A stretch of DNA of 64,000 nucleotides from Novosphingobium sp. EMRT-2. Its GTDB lineage: Bacteria; Pseudomonadota; Alphaproteobacteria; Sphingomonadales; Sphingomonadaceae. Location: NCBI RefSeq assembly GCF_005145025.1, contig NZ_CP039695.1, positions 124,001-188,000 of the forward strand, given 5' to 3'. The notes below the pieces were generated by a model. That model made no database searches and was not told the origin of the DNA. It worked only from the letters and a program-made list of their open reading frames with translations. Below are positions 34,472 to 42,966 of the stretch, in pieces; position 1 is the first letter of the stretch, and every line of letters starts with the position of its first letter. A program made the position numbers and the translations under genes.

Positions 34472-35239
34472 TCAGCGGAACGTGTCTTTCGCGGTCCGCA
34501 GCGCCGCAAACGTCGCCACCGCATCTCCGCCGCCCCAGCGGGCCTGCATGGCGGGATCGTCCGCGCGCAGGAAGGGGTTGGTCGCGAGTTCCCGGTCGAG
34601 CCGCGCGGGCACGGTAGGCAAGCCATCGGCGCGGAGGCGTTCGATCTCGGCGGCGTAAACGCGCAGCGCAGCGTTGTCCGGATCGGCATGGAGCGCGAAG
34701 CGGGCATTGGAGGCGGTATATTCATGGGCGCAGCAGATTGCCGTTTCGGGCGGCAGCGTCTTCAGGCGCGAGAGACTGTCCCAGAATTGTGGCGCCGTCC
34801 CCTCGAACATCCGCCCGCAGCCGAGCGCGAACAGGGAATCGCCGACGAAGGCGGTCTGCGCGCCGGGCACGTAATAGGCCACATGGCCCAGGGTGTGGCC
34901 GCCCACGTCGATGACCGAAGCCTCCCACGCGCCGAGGCGCACCACGTCGCCCTGGCCAACCGTGCGATCGACGCCGGCGATCTTCGCCGCATCGCCCGCC
35001 GGCGCGGTGATCGTACAGCCGGTCGCGGCCTTGATCGCCTCGTTGCCGCCGGCATGGTCGGGATGCCAGTGCGTGTTCCATATCTGGGTGATCGTCCAGC
35101 CCCGCGCCGCCGCCTCGCGCAGATAGACGTCGGCTTCCGGCGTATCGATGCACACCGTCTCGCCGCTGGCGGGATCGTGCAGCAGATAGCCGTAATTGTC
35201 TGACAGGCAGGGAAACTGGTGAATCTGGAGGGGCATCAT
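34472..35239 (-). CDS. gloB: Hydroxyacylglutathione hydrolase (glyoxalase II)
   Basis: Metallo-beta-lactamase-fold thioesterase of 255 residues that hydrolyses S-lactoylglutathione after GloA. Metal motif NTHWHPDHAGGN is at about 55-66, with further ligands in GHTLGHVAYY, FVGDSLFALGCGRMFEG and CAHEYT. The C-terminal glutathione-binding domain (LATNPFLR) is present. Two adjacent ATG codons (35239, 35236) are both possible. It may share a transcript with the LacI-type regulator. Confidence 0.93.
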   Translation of the reverse strand: MMPLQIHQFPCLSDNYGYLLHDPASGETVCIDTPEADVYLREAAARGWTITQIWNTHWHPDHAGGNEAIKAATGCTITAPAGDAAKIAGVDRTVGQGDVVRLGAWEASVIDVGGHTLGHVAYYVPGAQTAFVGDSLFALGCGRMFEGTAPQFWDSLSRLKTLPPETAICCAHEYTASNARFALHADPDNAALRVYAAEIERLRADGLPTVPARLDRELATNPFLRADDPAMQARWGGGDAVATFAALRTAKDTFR

Positions 35240-35294
35240 CTCTCACTCGCGGTCGCGGGGCGTCGGGAACCCTAGCCTTTGCCGCCGGACAAAG

Positions 35295-35325
35295 CAAAAG
35301 CCCGCCCGGATCGCTCCGGACGGGC
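35295..35325 (-). terminator. Intrinsic terminator of rpsA
   Basis: On the minus strand GCCCGTCCGGA pairs with TCCGGGCGGGC (11 bp, one wobble) around GCGA, followed by TTTTG. It lies about 30 bases past the rpsA stop and before gloB, so gloB is likely transcribed separately. Confidence 0.75.
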
Positions 35326-35353
35326 CTTTGGGTTGCTTGCGTCGAAGCGTGGC

Positions 35354-37054
35354 TTAGCCGCGGTTCTTCAGCGCTTCGCCGAGGATGTCGCCGAGCGAGG
35401 CGCCCGAATCCGACGAACCGTACTGTTCCACCGCTTCCTTCTCTTCGGCCAGCTGGCGGGCCTTGACCGAGAAGTTCGGCTTCTTCGAACGATCGAAGCC
35501 GGTGACCATGGCATCGAGCTTCTGGCCGACCTGGAAGCGATCCGGACGCTGTTCGTCGCGGTCGCGGCCGAGGTCCGAACGCTTGATGAAGCCGGTCGAG
35601 CCGTCTTCGCCAGCCTGCACTTCGAGGCCGCCATCGCGGACTTCCAGAACGGTGACGGTGACGACTTCGCCACGACGCAGCGAACCGGTGTTGCCGCCGG
35701 TGGCCGGAGCGCCCTTTTCAAGCTGCTTCATGCCCAGGCTGATGCGTTCCTTCTCGACATCGACGTCGAGAACCACGGCCGAAACCTGCTCGCCCTTGCG
35801 GTGCAGCGCCAGCGCGTCTTCGCCCGAGATGCCCCAGGCGATGTCCGACATGTGAACCATGCCGTCCACGTCGCCATCGAGGCCGATGAACAGACCGAAC
35901 TCGGTCGCGTTCTTGACTTCGCCTTCCACGGTCGAACCGACCGGGTGCTTTTCGGCAAAGGCTTCCCACGGGTTCTGCTGGGCCTGCTTGAGGCCGAGCG
36001 AGATGCGGCGCTTGTCGCTGTCGACTTCCAGCACCATGACGTCGACTTCCTGGCTCGTCGAAACGATCTTGCCGGGGTGGACGTTCTTCTTGGTCCACGA
36101 CATTTCCGAAACGTGGACCAGGCCTTCGATGCCCGCTTCCAGTTCCACGAACGCGCCGTATTCGGTGATGTTGGTGACCGTGCCGCGCAGCTTCGCGCCG
36201 ACCGGGTACTTGGCGGCAACGCCATCCCACGGATCGCTTTCAAGCTGCTTCATGCCCAGGCTGATGCGCTGCGTATCCTGGTTGATGCGGATGATCTGGA
36301 CGCGCACGGTATCGCCGATGGCGATCACTTCGCTGGGGTGGTTGACGCGCTTGTAGCTCATGTCGGTGACATGGAGCAGGCCGTCGATGCCGCCGAGGTC
36401 CACGAACGCACCGTAATCGGTGATGTTCTTGACCACGCCGTCGATGATCTGGCCTTCCTTCAGGTTCTGGATCAGGCCCGAACGCTGTTCAGCGCGGGTT
36501 TCTTCCAGAACGGCGCGGCGCGAGACGACGATATTGCCGCGGCGGCGGTCCATCTTGAGGATCTGGAACGGCTGCGGCACGTCCATCAGCGGGGTGACGT
36601 CGCGCACGGGGCGGATGTCGACCTGGCTGCCGGGCAGGAAGGCCACGGCGCCGTCAAGATCGACGGTGAAGCCGCCCTTCACGCGGCCGAAGATCACGCC
36701 TTCAACGCGCTTGCCTTCGCCGAATTCGGATTCGAGTTTGTCCCACGCGGCTTCGCGGCGGGCGCGGTCGCGCGACAGCATGGCTTCGCCGTCGGCGTTT
36801 TCGACGCGGTCGACATAGACTTCGACTTCGTCACCGACCTTCAGGCCATGGGCCTGGCCGGGGGCGGCGAATTCGCGCAGCGCGACGCGGCCTTCGCTCT
36901 TGAGGCCGACGTCGATAACGGCCTTGTCGTTTTCGATCGCGGTGACGGTGCCCTTGACGACGCGGCCTTCAAAGCCGCCATTGCCGGCAGCGCCGAGCGA
37001 TTCGTCGAGCAGCGCGGCGAAATCGTCGCGCGTGGGAGTTGCCGTAGAGGCCAT
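35354..37054 (-). CDS. rpsA: 30S ribosomal protein S1
   Basis: Protein of 566 residues made of six S1 (OB-fold) repeats. Clear repeats are GSQVDIRP-region, ITDYGAFVDLGGIDGLLHVTD, ITEYGAFVELEAGIEGLVHVSE (each cited in part), FGLFIGLDGDVDGMVHMSD, and a last divergent repeat ending in SVKARQLAEEKE. It binds mRNA and recruits it to the small subunit; the alphaproteobacterial form is slightly longer than that of E. coli. The cmk gene often found upstream of rpsA in bacteria is not here. The 462-base region upstream probably carries its promoter. Confidence 0.97.
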   Translation of the reverse strand: MASTATPTRDDFAALLDESLGAAGNGGFEGRVVKGTVTAIENDKAVIDVGLKSEGRVALREFAAPGQAHGLKVGDEVEVYVDRVENADGEAMLSRDRARREAAWDKLESEFGEGKRVEGVIFGRVKGGFTVDLDGAVAFLPGSQVDIRPVRDVTPLMDVPQPFQILKMDRRRGNIVVSRRAVLEETRAEQRSGLIQNLKEGQIIDGVVKNITDYGAFVDLGGIDGLLHVTDMSYKRVNHPSEVIAIGDTVRVQIIRINQDTQRISLGMKQLESDPWDGVAAKYPVGAKLRGTVTNITEYGAFVELEAGIEGLVHVSEMSWTKKNVHPGKIVSTSQEVDVMVLEVDSDKRRISLGLKQAQQNPWEAFAEKHPVGSTVEGEVKNATEFGLFIGLDGDVDGMVHMSDIAWGISGEDALALHRKGEQVSAVVLDVDVEKERISLGMKQLEKGAPATGGNTGSLRRGEVVTVTVLEVRDGGLEVQAGEDGSTGFIKRSDLGRDRDEQRPDRFQVGQKLDAMVTGFDRSKKPNFSVKARQLAEEKEAVEQYGSSDSGASLGDILGEALKNRG

Positions 37055-37516
37055 TCAGTTACGTCCTAATCTTACGGTTTTTCCGGCCAGGCGGTTGAGT
37101 CCGCCGGTCTTTCACACCGGAGCATATCCGGGGCTAAGGGCCGAACCGTCCCCCGGACCGGATGCCGCGGGGAACATTCCAAAAGCGCTTGCGAACCATT
37201 GGAACGGTCGCGCGCCTAGACCAATCGCTGTGGAAAAGCAAGCATAACGGGGATCGTCGGAGGCATGGCCGGCGGGCTGACGTGCCTGCGGCGAGCCCTG
37301 TCGCGCGAGTAGAGCATCGGCGCGCTCCATGTAATCGCGGTCATAGACTAAAGTCTTATGTTTTTATCGGTGCAATTGCCATCGCGATAATGGCAATCGG
37401 GATGGGCTGGCAATTTGACGAGAAAAGGTCTTGGGGTTGTCCCAGATCAAAGCCCGCCGTGTTGCGAGTGCTAACAGGCCGGCATTGGCATGGAATGATC
37501 CCAAGGAGATCCCCTG
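37055..37516. other. 462-base divergent intergenic region, rpsA and GNAT genes
   Basis: The rpsA-proximal part is GC-rich and untranslated. The part from about 37335 to 37470 is less GC-rich and carries dyads: AGACT-AA-AGTCT at 37346-37357 and ATTGCCAT/ATGGCAAT at 37375-37397. A further TGGCAAT copy is at 37408-37414. One plus-strand frame here encodes a short hydrophobic run (about 20 residues) but has no start with a ribosome-binding site and runs out of frame into the GNAT gene. I therefore see regulatory DNA rather than a gene. No clear promoter pair could be fixed. Confidence 0.5.
37375..37397. repeat. Perfect 8-bp inverted repeat ATTGCCAT-N7-ATGGCAAT
   Basis: Arms at 37375-37382 and 37390-37397 are perfect, with CGCGATA between. 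TGGCAAT recurs as a direct repeat at 37408-37414, 17 bases from its first copy (37391-37397). The site lies 120-140 bases before the GNAT start, at a distance suited to an activator or repressor operator. Confidence 0.55.
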
Positions 37517-38050
37517 ATGACTGGAACGACATTGCCCGGACTTGCGGAAACGACCGAAATGACCACGCGCGATGGCGTGGTGCTGTCGATCCGGCCCGCC
37601 TTTGCCGAGGACGAACCGGCGCTGGAAGAATTCTTCGACAAGGTAAGCGACGAGGACCGCCGCTTCCGCTTCCTGTCCGCACAGAAGCACGTCGGGCATG
37701 AAAAGCTCGAACTGCTGACCCATGTCGATCACTGGAAGACCGAAAGCTTCCTTGGCTTCGACAAGACGACCGGCGAACTCGTCGCTTCGGCGCTGCTCGC
37801 CTGCGATGCGCAGATGGATGGCGGCGAAGTGGCCGTGTCGATCCGTGAGGACTATCGCGGGCGCGGCGTGGCGTGGACGATCCTCGACCATGTCGGCCAG
37901 GAAGCGCGCCGCCGTGGCCTGAAGCGTGTGATCTCGATCGAGGACCGCGCCAACCATGCCGCGATCGAACTGGAACGCGAACGCGGCTACAGCGCGCACG
38001 CCGTCGATGGCGATCCGCATCTGGTCCTGCTGGAAAAGCGGTTCGACTGA
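37517..38050 (+). CDS. GNAT family N-acetyltransferase
   Basis: Acetyltransferase-like protein of 177 residues. The acetyl-CoA loop is VSIREDYRGRGVAWTILDHV near residues 107-126 (R/Q-x-x-G-x-G/A form as RGRGVA). ISIEDRANHAAIELERERGY and the C-terminal strand complete the fold. The N-terminal part (VLSIRPAFAEDEPALEEFFDKVSDEDRRFRF, in part) resembles the GNAT modules of protein-acetyltransferase Pat/acyl-CoA-synthetase-like proteins. The substrate is unknown. AAGGAG lies ten bases before ATG 37517. Single-gene unit. Confidence 0.9.
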   Translation: MTGTTLPGLAETTEMTTRDGVVLSIRPAFAEDEPALEEFFDKVSDEDRRFRFLSAQKHVGHEKLELLTHVDHWKTESFLGFDKTTGELVASALLACDAQMDGGEVAVSIREDYRGRGVAWTILDHVGQEARRRGLKRVISIEDRANHAAIELERERGYSAHAVDGDPHLVLLEKRFD

Positions 38051-38201
38051 CGGCGCGTGTCAGGATCAAGTAAGGAGCCCACGGGGCGCACCGGGGCCAG
38101 GAAACCGGAAGCGCGGGATGCGCTTTCGGCTTCCGCCGTGTTGGGGCGGTGGTGATTGTGAGGCTCTGCTGGTGCTAGGATGATGGTCGTCGTCAGCAAG
38201 C

Positions 38202-38687
38202 TTAGCAAATGGGAAGGTTTTGATAGCGCTTGCGGTAGGGCGATTTGCCTTCCCCTAGAAGGTCCAGGCACTCCGCGCTTTGGTTTGCTGTGAAGAACTT
38301 TCCACCGATGATTACGCCGATATAGCGCCATGCATCGGAGGCGGTGTCCCGCTCGTCATATCGGTTGCCGGAAAGCGCTTCTGGCGCCCCGTCTGGGTGT
38401 AGCGCGAAAAACACATCGCTACCGCCCTTTTCCATAACGACGAGTTGGTGCTTTGGTGTGAGGTAGATATTGCTGCGTTGATGGTCGTTAGCCGCAAACA
38501 TGGTGTCCGTTGCACTACCGTCTTTATTTCGAACGGTAACTATCCACTCCTTGCCGGAATGCAGCCGGACGTTAACCGAATTCAGGCCGTCAGGCAGAAG
38601 CACGAACTCGCGCTTCTGACACATCCCAAGGGAAAGAACGGCGACCGCTAGGAGAATGAGGGATAACCCGGCTATGAATTTCCTCAT
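38202..38687 (-). CDS. Hypothetical membrane-anchored or lipoprotein-like protein
   Basis: Protein of 161 residues with no family I recognise. It begins MRKFIAGLSLILLAVAVLSLGMC, a signal-like helix ending in a cysteine; LGMC is a poor lipobox because of Met at -1, so anchoring is uncertain. The rest is a compact beta-rich domain (VNVRLHSGKEWIVTVRNKDG, YLTPKHQLVVMEKGGSDVFFALHPDG, AWRYIGVIIGGKFF) with two more cysteines near the end. The gene and its flanks are clearly less GC-rich than the surroundings, suggesting acquisition. ATG 38687 starts the signal sequence; no strong ribosome-binding site is seen. The upstream extension to 38762 is not signal-like. Confidence 0.7.
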   Translation of the reverse strand: MRKFIAGLSLILLAVAVLSLGMCQKREFVLLPDGLNSVNVRLHSGKEWIVTVRNKDGSATDTMFAANDHQRSNIYLTPKHQLVVMEKGGSDVFFALHPDGAPEALSGNRYDERDTASDAWRYIGVIIGGKFFTANQSAECLDLLGEGKSPYRKRYQNLPIC

Positions 38688-38777
38688 GGGGCAGTGTGTA
38701 ACCGAAAAGCCGGCGTCAGCAAGACGAGGCTGAACGGAAATGGCAGCGCGATGCAACAGCAAGCCGGTCTCTGCTCG

Positions 38778-40208
38778 TTACCCCAGCCTTTCCAAAATCC
38801 CCTGCGCGAACTGGCTCAGCGTGTCGTCGCGCGCGCCCATGATCACGACGCGGTCGCCGGGGCGGGCGATTTCCACGATGCGGTCGGCGCAGGCTTCGCG
38901 CGCGGGCACGTATTCGGCGTGGCCGCCGTGCGCGCCGATCAGGTGGACGATGCGTTGGCTGCCCTGCGAACGGTCCACGGTGCCGCCGAAATAGACCGGA
39001 TCGCACAGGATCGGCACGTCGTCGGGGCCGAGCCGGGTGGCGAGCACTTCGGCCAGTTCGGCGCCCATCTGGCGCAGCGGGCCATAGCCGTGGGGCTGGA
39101 AGAAGGCGATCACGCGGCCGGGGTGGGCTTTCAGCGTCGCCAGCGTGGCGGCGACCTTTTCCGGGTTGTGGCCGAAGTCATCGATTACGGTAACCCCGGA
39201 CGTACTGGTGCCAACGATGTCAAAGCGGCGGGCGAGCCCCGCGAAGGTGGCGAGCGCGGCGACGGCCCGCGCCACGGGCACGCCAGCCGCCGTGGCGCCG
39301 GCGATCGCCGCCAGCGCGTTGGCCAGGTTGTGCCGGCCGGGCAGCGCCAGCGCCAGCGCATGCCGTTCGCCGGTGCGGCGGTCGATCACGGTCGCGGCGA
39401 TGCCGGTGGCGGATTCGTCAACGCTATCGGCCGCCACCCCGATCGCCGCGCTTTCGGCAAAGCCGAAGGTGATCGCGTCGCGCGCGCGGGGGAGCAGCGC
39501 GCGGCTTTCGGTATCGTCGGCATTGACCACCGCCCGGTCCGCGCGGGCGAGGAAATCGCCGAACAGCGCGCGCAGTTCCTCCAGGCTCTTGTGATCGAGG
39601 CTGACGTTGTTGAGCACCGCGACGGTGGGGCGGTAGAGCGCGATCGAACCGTCGCTTTCATCCACTTCGGACACGAACAGATCGCCCCCGCCCACGCGCG
39701 CGCTGGCGAAGGGCGCGTCCGGCGTGCGGAAGTTCTTCATCACCGCGCCGTTCATGATCGTGGGATCGGCGCCGGTTTCGGTCAGAACCCAGCCGAGCAT
39801 GCCCGTGACGGTGGACTTGCCACTGGTGCCGCCGACCGCGATGCGCGTTCCCGTGGCGTTGAACAGCGTGGCGAGCAGGTCCGCCCGGCTCATCCGCGCG
39901 CAGCCCAGCGCCTTGGCGCGGACCACCTCGGGCACCGTGTCTTCCACCGCAGCTGACGCGACCAGCACCTGATCGGGCCGGGCGATGCCGCTGCCGTCCT
40001 GCGGGAACAGGGTGAAGCCCAGGCTTTCGAGCCAGCCGAATTTCTCGGGCGTGCGCCCCTGATCGCGGCCCCGGTCCGATCCGGCAACGTCCGCGCCCAA
40101 CCCCTTGAGGATCAGAGCCAGCGGCAACATGCCCGATCCGCCGATGCCGCAGAAGAACCAGGGATGCGAGGTGAGCGAGGGGCCGGGGGCGGGAATGGTG
40201 GCTGTCAT
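38778..40208 (-). CDS. Mur ligase family protein, MurC/Mpl-like, non-standard P-loop
   Basis: Cytosolic ATP-dependent amino-acid ligase of 476 residues. The N-terminal Rossmann domain begins FFCGIGGSGMLPLALILKG, matching the UDP-MurNAc-binding domain of MurC and Mpl. The P-loop is GGTSGKSTVTGML near residue 110, where MurC and Mpl have His in place of this Ser. SEVDESDGS, VAVLNNVSLDHK, LPGRHNLANALAA and VIDDFGHNPEKVAATL are the expected Mur motifs; the last is the MurC/Mpl form of DDYGHHP with the second His changed. It is divergent, 87 bases away, from an LD-carboxypeptidase that yields the tripeptide Mpl uses, and an AmpG-like importer lies at 11.6 kb. I infer a peptidoglycan-recycling ligase rather than the essential MurC, which normally sits in the dcw cluster. 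Confidence 0.85.
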   Translation of the reverse strand: MTATIPAPGPSLTSHPWFFCGIGGSGMLPLALILKGLGADVAGSDRGRDQGRTPEKFGWLESLGFTLFPQDGSGIARPDQVLVASAAVEDTVPEVVRAKALGCARMSRADLLATLFNATGTRIAVGGTSGKSTVTGMLGWVLTETGADPTIMNGAVMKNFRTPDAPFASARVGGGDLFVSEVDESDGSIALYRPTVAVLNNVSLDHKSLEELRALFGDFLARADRAVVNADDTESRALLPRARDAITFGFAESAAIGVAADSVDESATGIAATVIDRRTGERHALALALPGRHNLANALAAIAGATAAGVPVARAVAALATFAGLARRFDIVGTSTSGVTVIDDFGHNPEKVAATLATLKAHPGRVIAFFQPHGYGPLRQMGAELAEVLATRLGPDDVPILCDPVYFGGTVDRSQGSQRIVHLIGAHGGHAEYVPAREACADRIVEIARPGDRVVIMGARDDTLSQFAQGILERLG

Positions 40209-40295
40209 GCCCTGCTGGGTATGCCGCCTTGACCCGCAACTCAACACCGTCATTCCCCACTTCGCCCGAAGGACGAAACGGGCTAGGGCAGGGCG

Positions 40296-41153
40296 ATGCC
40301 CTCGCTGCCCGATCGCCCGATGACACAGATTGCCATTTGCGCGCCGTCCACGCCGTTCACGCGCGAGGATGCGGCGCGCGTTTCCGCGCTGGCGCGGGCG
40401 GAGTTTCCCGCGCTTGCTCTGCACTTCCACGATCAGTGCTTCGCCAGCGAAGGTCACTTTGCCGGGCCGGATGCGCTGCGGCTGCGCGCGCTGCTCGAAT
40501 GCGCCAACGATCCGGCGTTCGATGCGGTGTGGTTCGTGCGCGGCGGCTATGGCGCGAACCGCATTGCGGCCGAGGCGGTGGCGGGCATGGACGACGCGGC
40601 GCGGGGCAAGGCTTTCGTCGGCTATTCGGACGGCGGCACGCTGCTGGGCGCGCTCTATCGCGCAAGAATCGGCCATCCGGTCCACGCGCCGATGCCCACC
40701 GACATCCGCCGCGCCGGGGGCGAAGCGGCGGTGCGCCGCACGCTGGGCTGGTTCGCGGGATCGGACGCGGGGCTGGAGCCCTCCTTGGGCGAAGCGCCCG
40801 CCGTGGCGTTCAACCTGATGACCCTGGCGATGATCGCGGGCACGCCGCTGATGCCCGACATTGCCGGGCATGTGGTGATGGTTGAGGAAGTGGCGGAGCA
40901 TCACTATGCGGTTGATCGCCTGCTGTTCCACGTTACCGCCCTGCTCGCGCCGATGGGCATTGCCGGGCTGCGGCTCGGCCGGGTGAGCGACGTGCCTGAA
41001 AACGACCGTCCGTTCGGCGCCGAACCCGAAGAAATGGCGCGGTACTGGTGCCAAAAGGCCGGCATCCCCTTCCTGGGCGCGGCGGCGATCGGCCATGACA
41101 TCGATAATAGGATCGTGCCGTTCGGGCTTGCCCCCGGCGAGCCACGGCAATAG
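40296..41153 (+). CDS. LD-carboxypeptidase (peptidase S66 family)
   Basis: Cytosolic serine peptidase of about 285 residues that removes the terminal D-Ala from recycled muropeptide tetrapeptide. Family motifs are FVRGGYGANRIA near residue 85, VGYSDGGTL with the probable nucleophile Ser, VEEVAEHHYAVDRLL with the catalytic Glu, and AIGHDIDNRIVPFG with the catalytic His. It is a little shorter than LdcA of E. coli. ATG 40296 has an AGGGCAGGG stretch before it; ATG 40320, giving MTQIAICAP, matches the usual beginning of homologues but lacks a ribosome-binding site. It is divergent from the Mur ligase gene, suggesting shared control. Confidence 0.9.
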   Translation: MPSLPDRPMTQIAICAPSTPFTREDAARVSALARAEFPALALHFHDQCFASEGHFAGPDALRLRALLECANDPAFDAVWFVRGGYGANRIAAEAVAGMDDAARGKAFVGYSDGGTLLGALYRARIGHPVHAPMPTDIRRAGGEAAVRRTLGWFAGSDAGLEPSLGEAPAVAFNLMTLAMIAGTPLMPDIAGHVVMVEEVAEHHYAVDRLLFHVTALLAPMGIAGLRLGRVSDVPENDRPFGAEPEEMARYWCQKAGIPFLGAAAIGHDIDNRIVPFGLAPGEPRQ

Positions 41154-41200
41154 GGCGCGCGCCCGAAGCACTTCGAGACGCGCAGGAGCGGAGACAGGAT

Positions 41201-42136
41201 ATGAGAGCTTTCGTTTTCCCGGGGCAGGGCAGCCAGAAGGTCGGCATGGGTGTCGAACTGGCCGAAGCCAGCACAATCGCGCGCGAAGTGTTCGAGGAAG
41301 TGGACGACGCGCTGGGGCAGAAGCTGTTCCAGATCATGCGGGAAGGCCCCGAAGACGCGCTGACCCTGACCGAGAACGCCCAGCCCGCGATCATGGCCAA
41401 TGCCATCGCCGTGCTGCGCGTGCTGGAAAAGGAAGGCGGCATCGCGCTGGCCGACAAGGCGGACTTCGTCGCGGGGCACAGCCTGGGCGAATATACCGCG
41501 CTCTGCGCCGCGGGGGCCTTCAGCCTGGCCGACACCGCGCGCCTGCTCAAACTGCGCGGGCGTTCGATGCAGGCGGCCGTGCCGGTGGGCGTGGGCGCGA
41601 TGGCCGCGCTGCTGGGCGCCGACATCGAGAAGGCGACCGCGCTGGCCGAAGCGGCGGCCGAAGGAGAGGTCTGCACCGTCGCCAACGACAACGATCCGAC
41701 GCAGGTGGTCCTTTCGGGCCACAAGGGCGCGATCGACCGGGCCGTGGCGCTGGTCAAGGAACACGGCATCAAGCGCGGCGTGCTGCTGCCGGTGTCCGCG
41801 CCGTTCCATTGCCCGCTGATGCAGCCCGCCGGCGACGCCATGGCCGAGGCACTGGACAAGACCCCGCCCGCCGCGCTGCGCGTGGCCCTGTTCGCCAATG
41901 TCACCGCGGCCATGGTCACCGACCCTGCCGACGTGAAGCGCCTGCTGGTGGAACAGGTCACGGGCCGCGTGCGCTGGCGCGAGAGCGCGATCGCGATGAA
42001 GGACGCGGGCGTCGAACAGTTCGTGGAACTGGGCGGCAAGGTGCTAGGACCGATGATCAACCGCACGGTGGCGGACGTTTCGGTCACCAGCGTGATCGGC
42101 ATGGCCGACATCGAGGCGCTGGCGAAGGATTTGTAA
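41201..42136 (+). CDS. fabD: Malonyl-CoA:ACP transacylase
   Basis: Enzyme of 311 residues that loads malonate onto acyl carrier protein. The nucleophile is in GHSLGEYTAL near residue 92, with PGQGSQKVGMG at the start and the catalytic His in SAPFHCPLM near 200. GGAGACAGG precedes ATG 41201. It forms an operon with fabG 60 bases on. acpP, which often follows fabG, is not present; a secreted hypothetical protein gene comes instead. Confidence 0.96.
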   Translation: MRAFVFPGQGSQKVGMGVELAEASTIAREVFEEVDDALGQKLFQIMREGPEDALTLTENAQPAIMANAIAVLRVLEKEGGIALADKADFVAGHSLGEYTALCAAGAFSLADTARLLKLRGRSMQAAVPVGVGAMAALLGADIEKATALAEAAAEGEVCTVANDNDPTQVVLSGHKGAIDRAVALVKEHGIKRGVLLPVSAPFHCPLMQPAGDAMAEALDKTPPAALRVALFANVTAAMVTDPADVKRLLVEQVTGRVRWRESAIAMKDAGVEQFVELGGKVLGPMINRTVADVSVTSVIGMADIEALAKDL

Positions 42137-42196
42137 GGGATTTCGGTTCGCTGAAATCTCCGCGCCTCTGCGCAAACAAACACAATGGAGCAATCG

Positions 42197-42961
42197 ATGG
42201 AACACCGCCTTTTCGATCTTACCGGCATGACCGCCCTCGTTACCGGCGCGGCCGGCGGCATCGGGTCGGCGATCTGTCATGCGCTGGCGCGGCAGGGCGC
42301 GCGGCTGGCGCTGTCGGGCACCAATCCCGGCAAGCTGCGCGCATTCCGCGAGGAACTGAATGCGGCTTACGGGCACGATCACGTCGAGATCACCTGCGAT
42401 CTTTCGAACACCGAACAGGTGGAGCATCTGGTGCCAGCCGCGCTCGATACGCTCGGCAAGCTGGACATTCTGGTCAACAACGCCGGCATCACGCGCGACA
42501 ACCTGGCCATGCGGATGAAGGACGAGGAATGGGACGCGGTGATCCGCGTCAACCTGGAAGCTGCGTTTCGCCTGATGCGCGCCTCGGCCAAGCCGATGAT
42601 GAAGGCGCGCTTCGGCCGGATCGTCACGATCACCAGCGTCGTCGGCGCCACCGGCAATCCGGGGCAGGTGAACTATGCCGCCGCCAAGGCCGGGCTAGTC
42701 GGCATGTCGAAGTCGCTGGGGCAGGAACTCGCCAGCCGCAACATTACCGTCAACTGCGTGGCGCCCGGCTTCATCCGCACCGCGATGACCGACGTACTGC
42801 CCGATGCGCAGAAGGACGCGCTCAACGCCCGCATCCCGATGGGCCGCATGGGTGAGGGCAGCGACATCGGCGCGGCGGTGGCCTATCTCGCATCGAAGGA
42901 AGCGGGCTACGTCACCGGTCAGACGCTCCACGTCAACGGCGGCATGGCGATGCTTTCCTGA
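42197..42961 (+). CDS. fabG: 3-oxoacyl-ACP reductase FabG
   Basis: Short-chain dehydrogenase of 254 residues reducing 3-oxoacyl-ACP with NADPH. Cofactor loop TGAAGGIGSAI is near residue 15, NNAGITRDNLAMR near 90, the catalytic Ser in TITSVVGATGN and Tyr/Lys in NYAAAKAGL, and GQTLHVNGGMAM at the C-terminus. ATG 42197 is preceded by GGAG at six bases; ATG 42185 would overlap that site and add four residues. Second gene after fabD. Confidence 0.95.
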   Translation: MEHRLFDLTGMTALVTGAAGGIGSAICHALARQGARLALSGTNPGKLRAFREELNAAYGHDHVEITCDLSNTEQVEHLVPAALDTLGKLDILVNNAGITRDNLAMRMKDEEWDAVIRVNLEAAFRLMRASAKPMMKARFGRIVTITSVVGATGNPGQVNYAAAKAGLVGMSKSLGQELASRNITVNCVAPGFIRTAMTDVLPDAQKDALNARIPMGRMGEGSDIGAAVAYLASKEAGYVTGQTLHVNGGMAMLS

Positions 42962-42966
42962 TCGCG

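Noticed and set aside
37162..37701. Plus-strand open frame with a hydrophobic run (about 20 residues) in the rpsA/GNAT spacer
   Set aside because: No ribosome-binding site or suitable start near the hydrophobic run, the rest of the frame is Arg-rich, and it overlaps the start of the GNAT gene out of frame. The hydrophobic run comes from the palindromic ATTGCCAT region.
38694..39956. Plus-strand open frame of about 420 codons opposite the Mur ligase gene
   Set aside because: Antisense to a gene with intact Mur motifs; no plausible start signal or domain.
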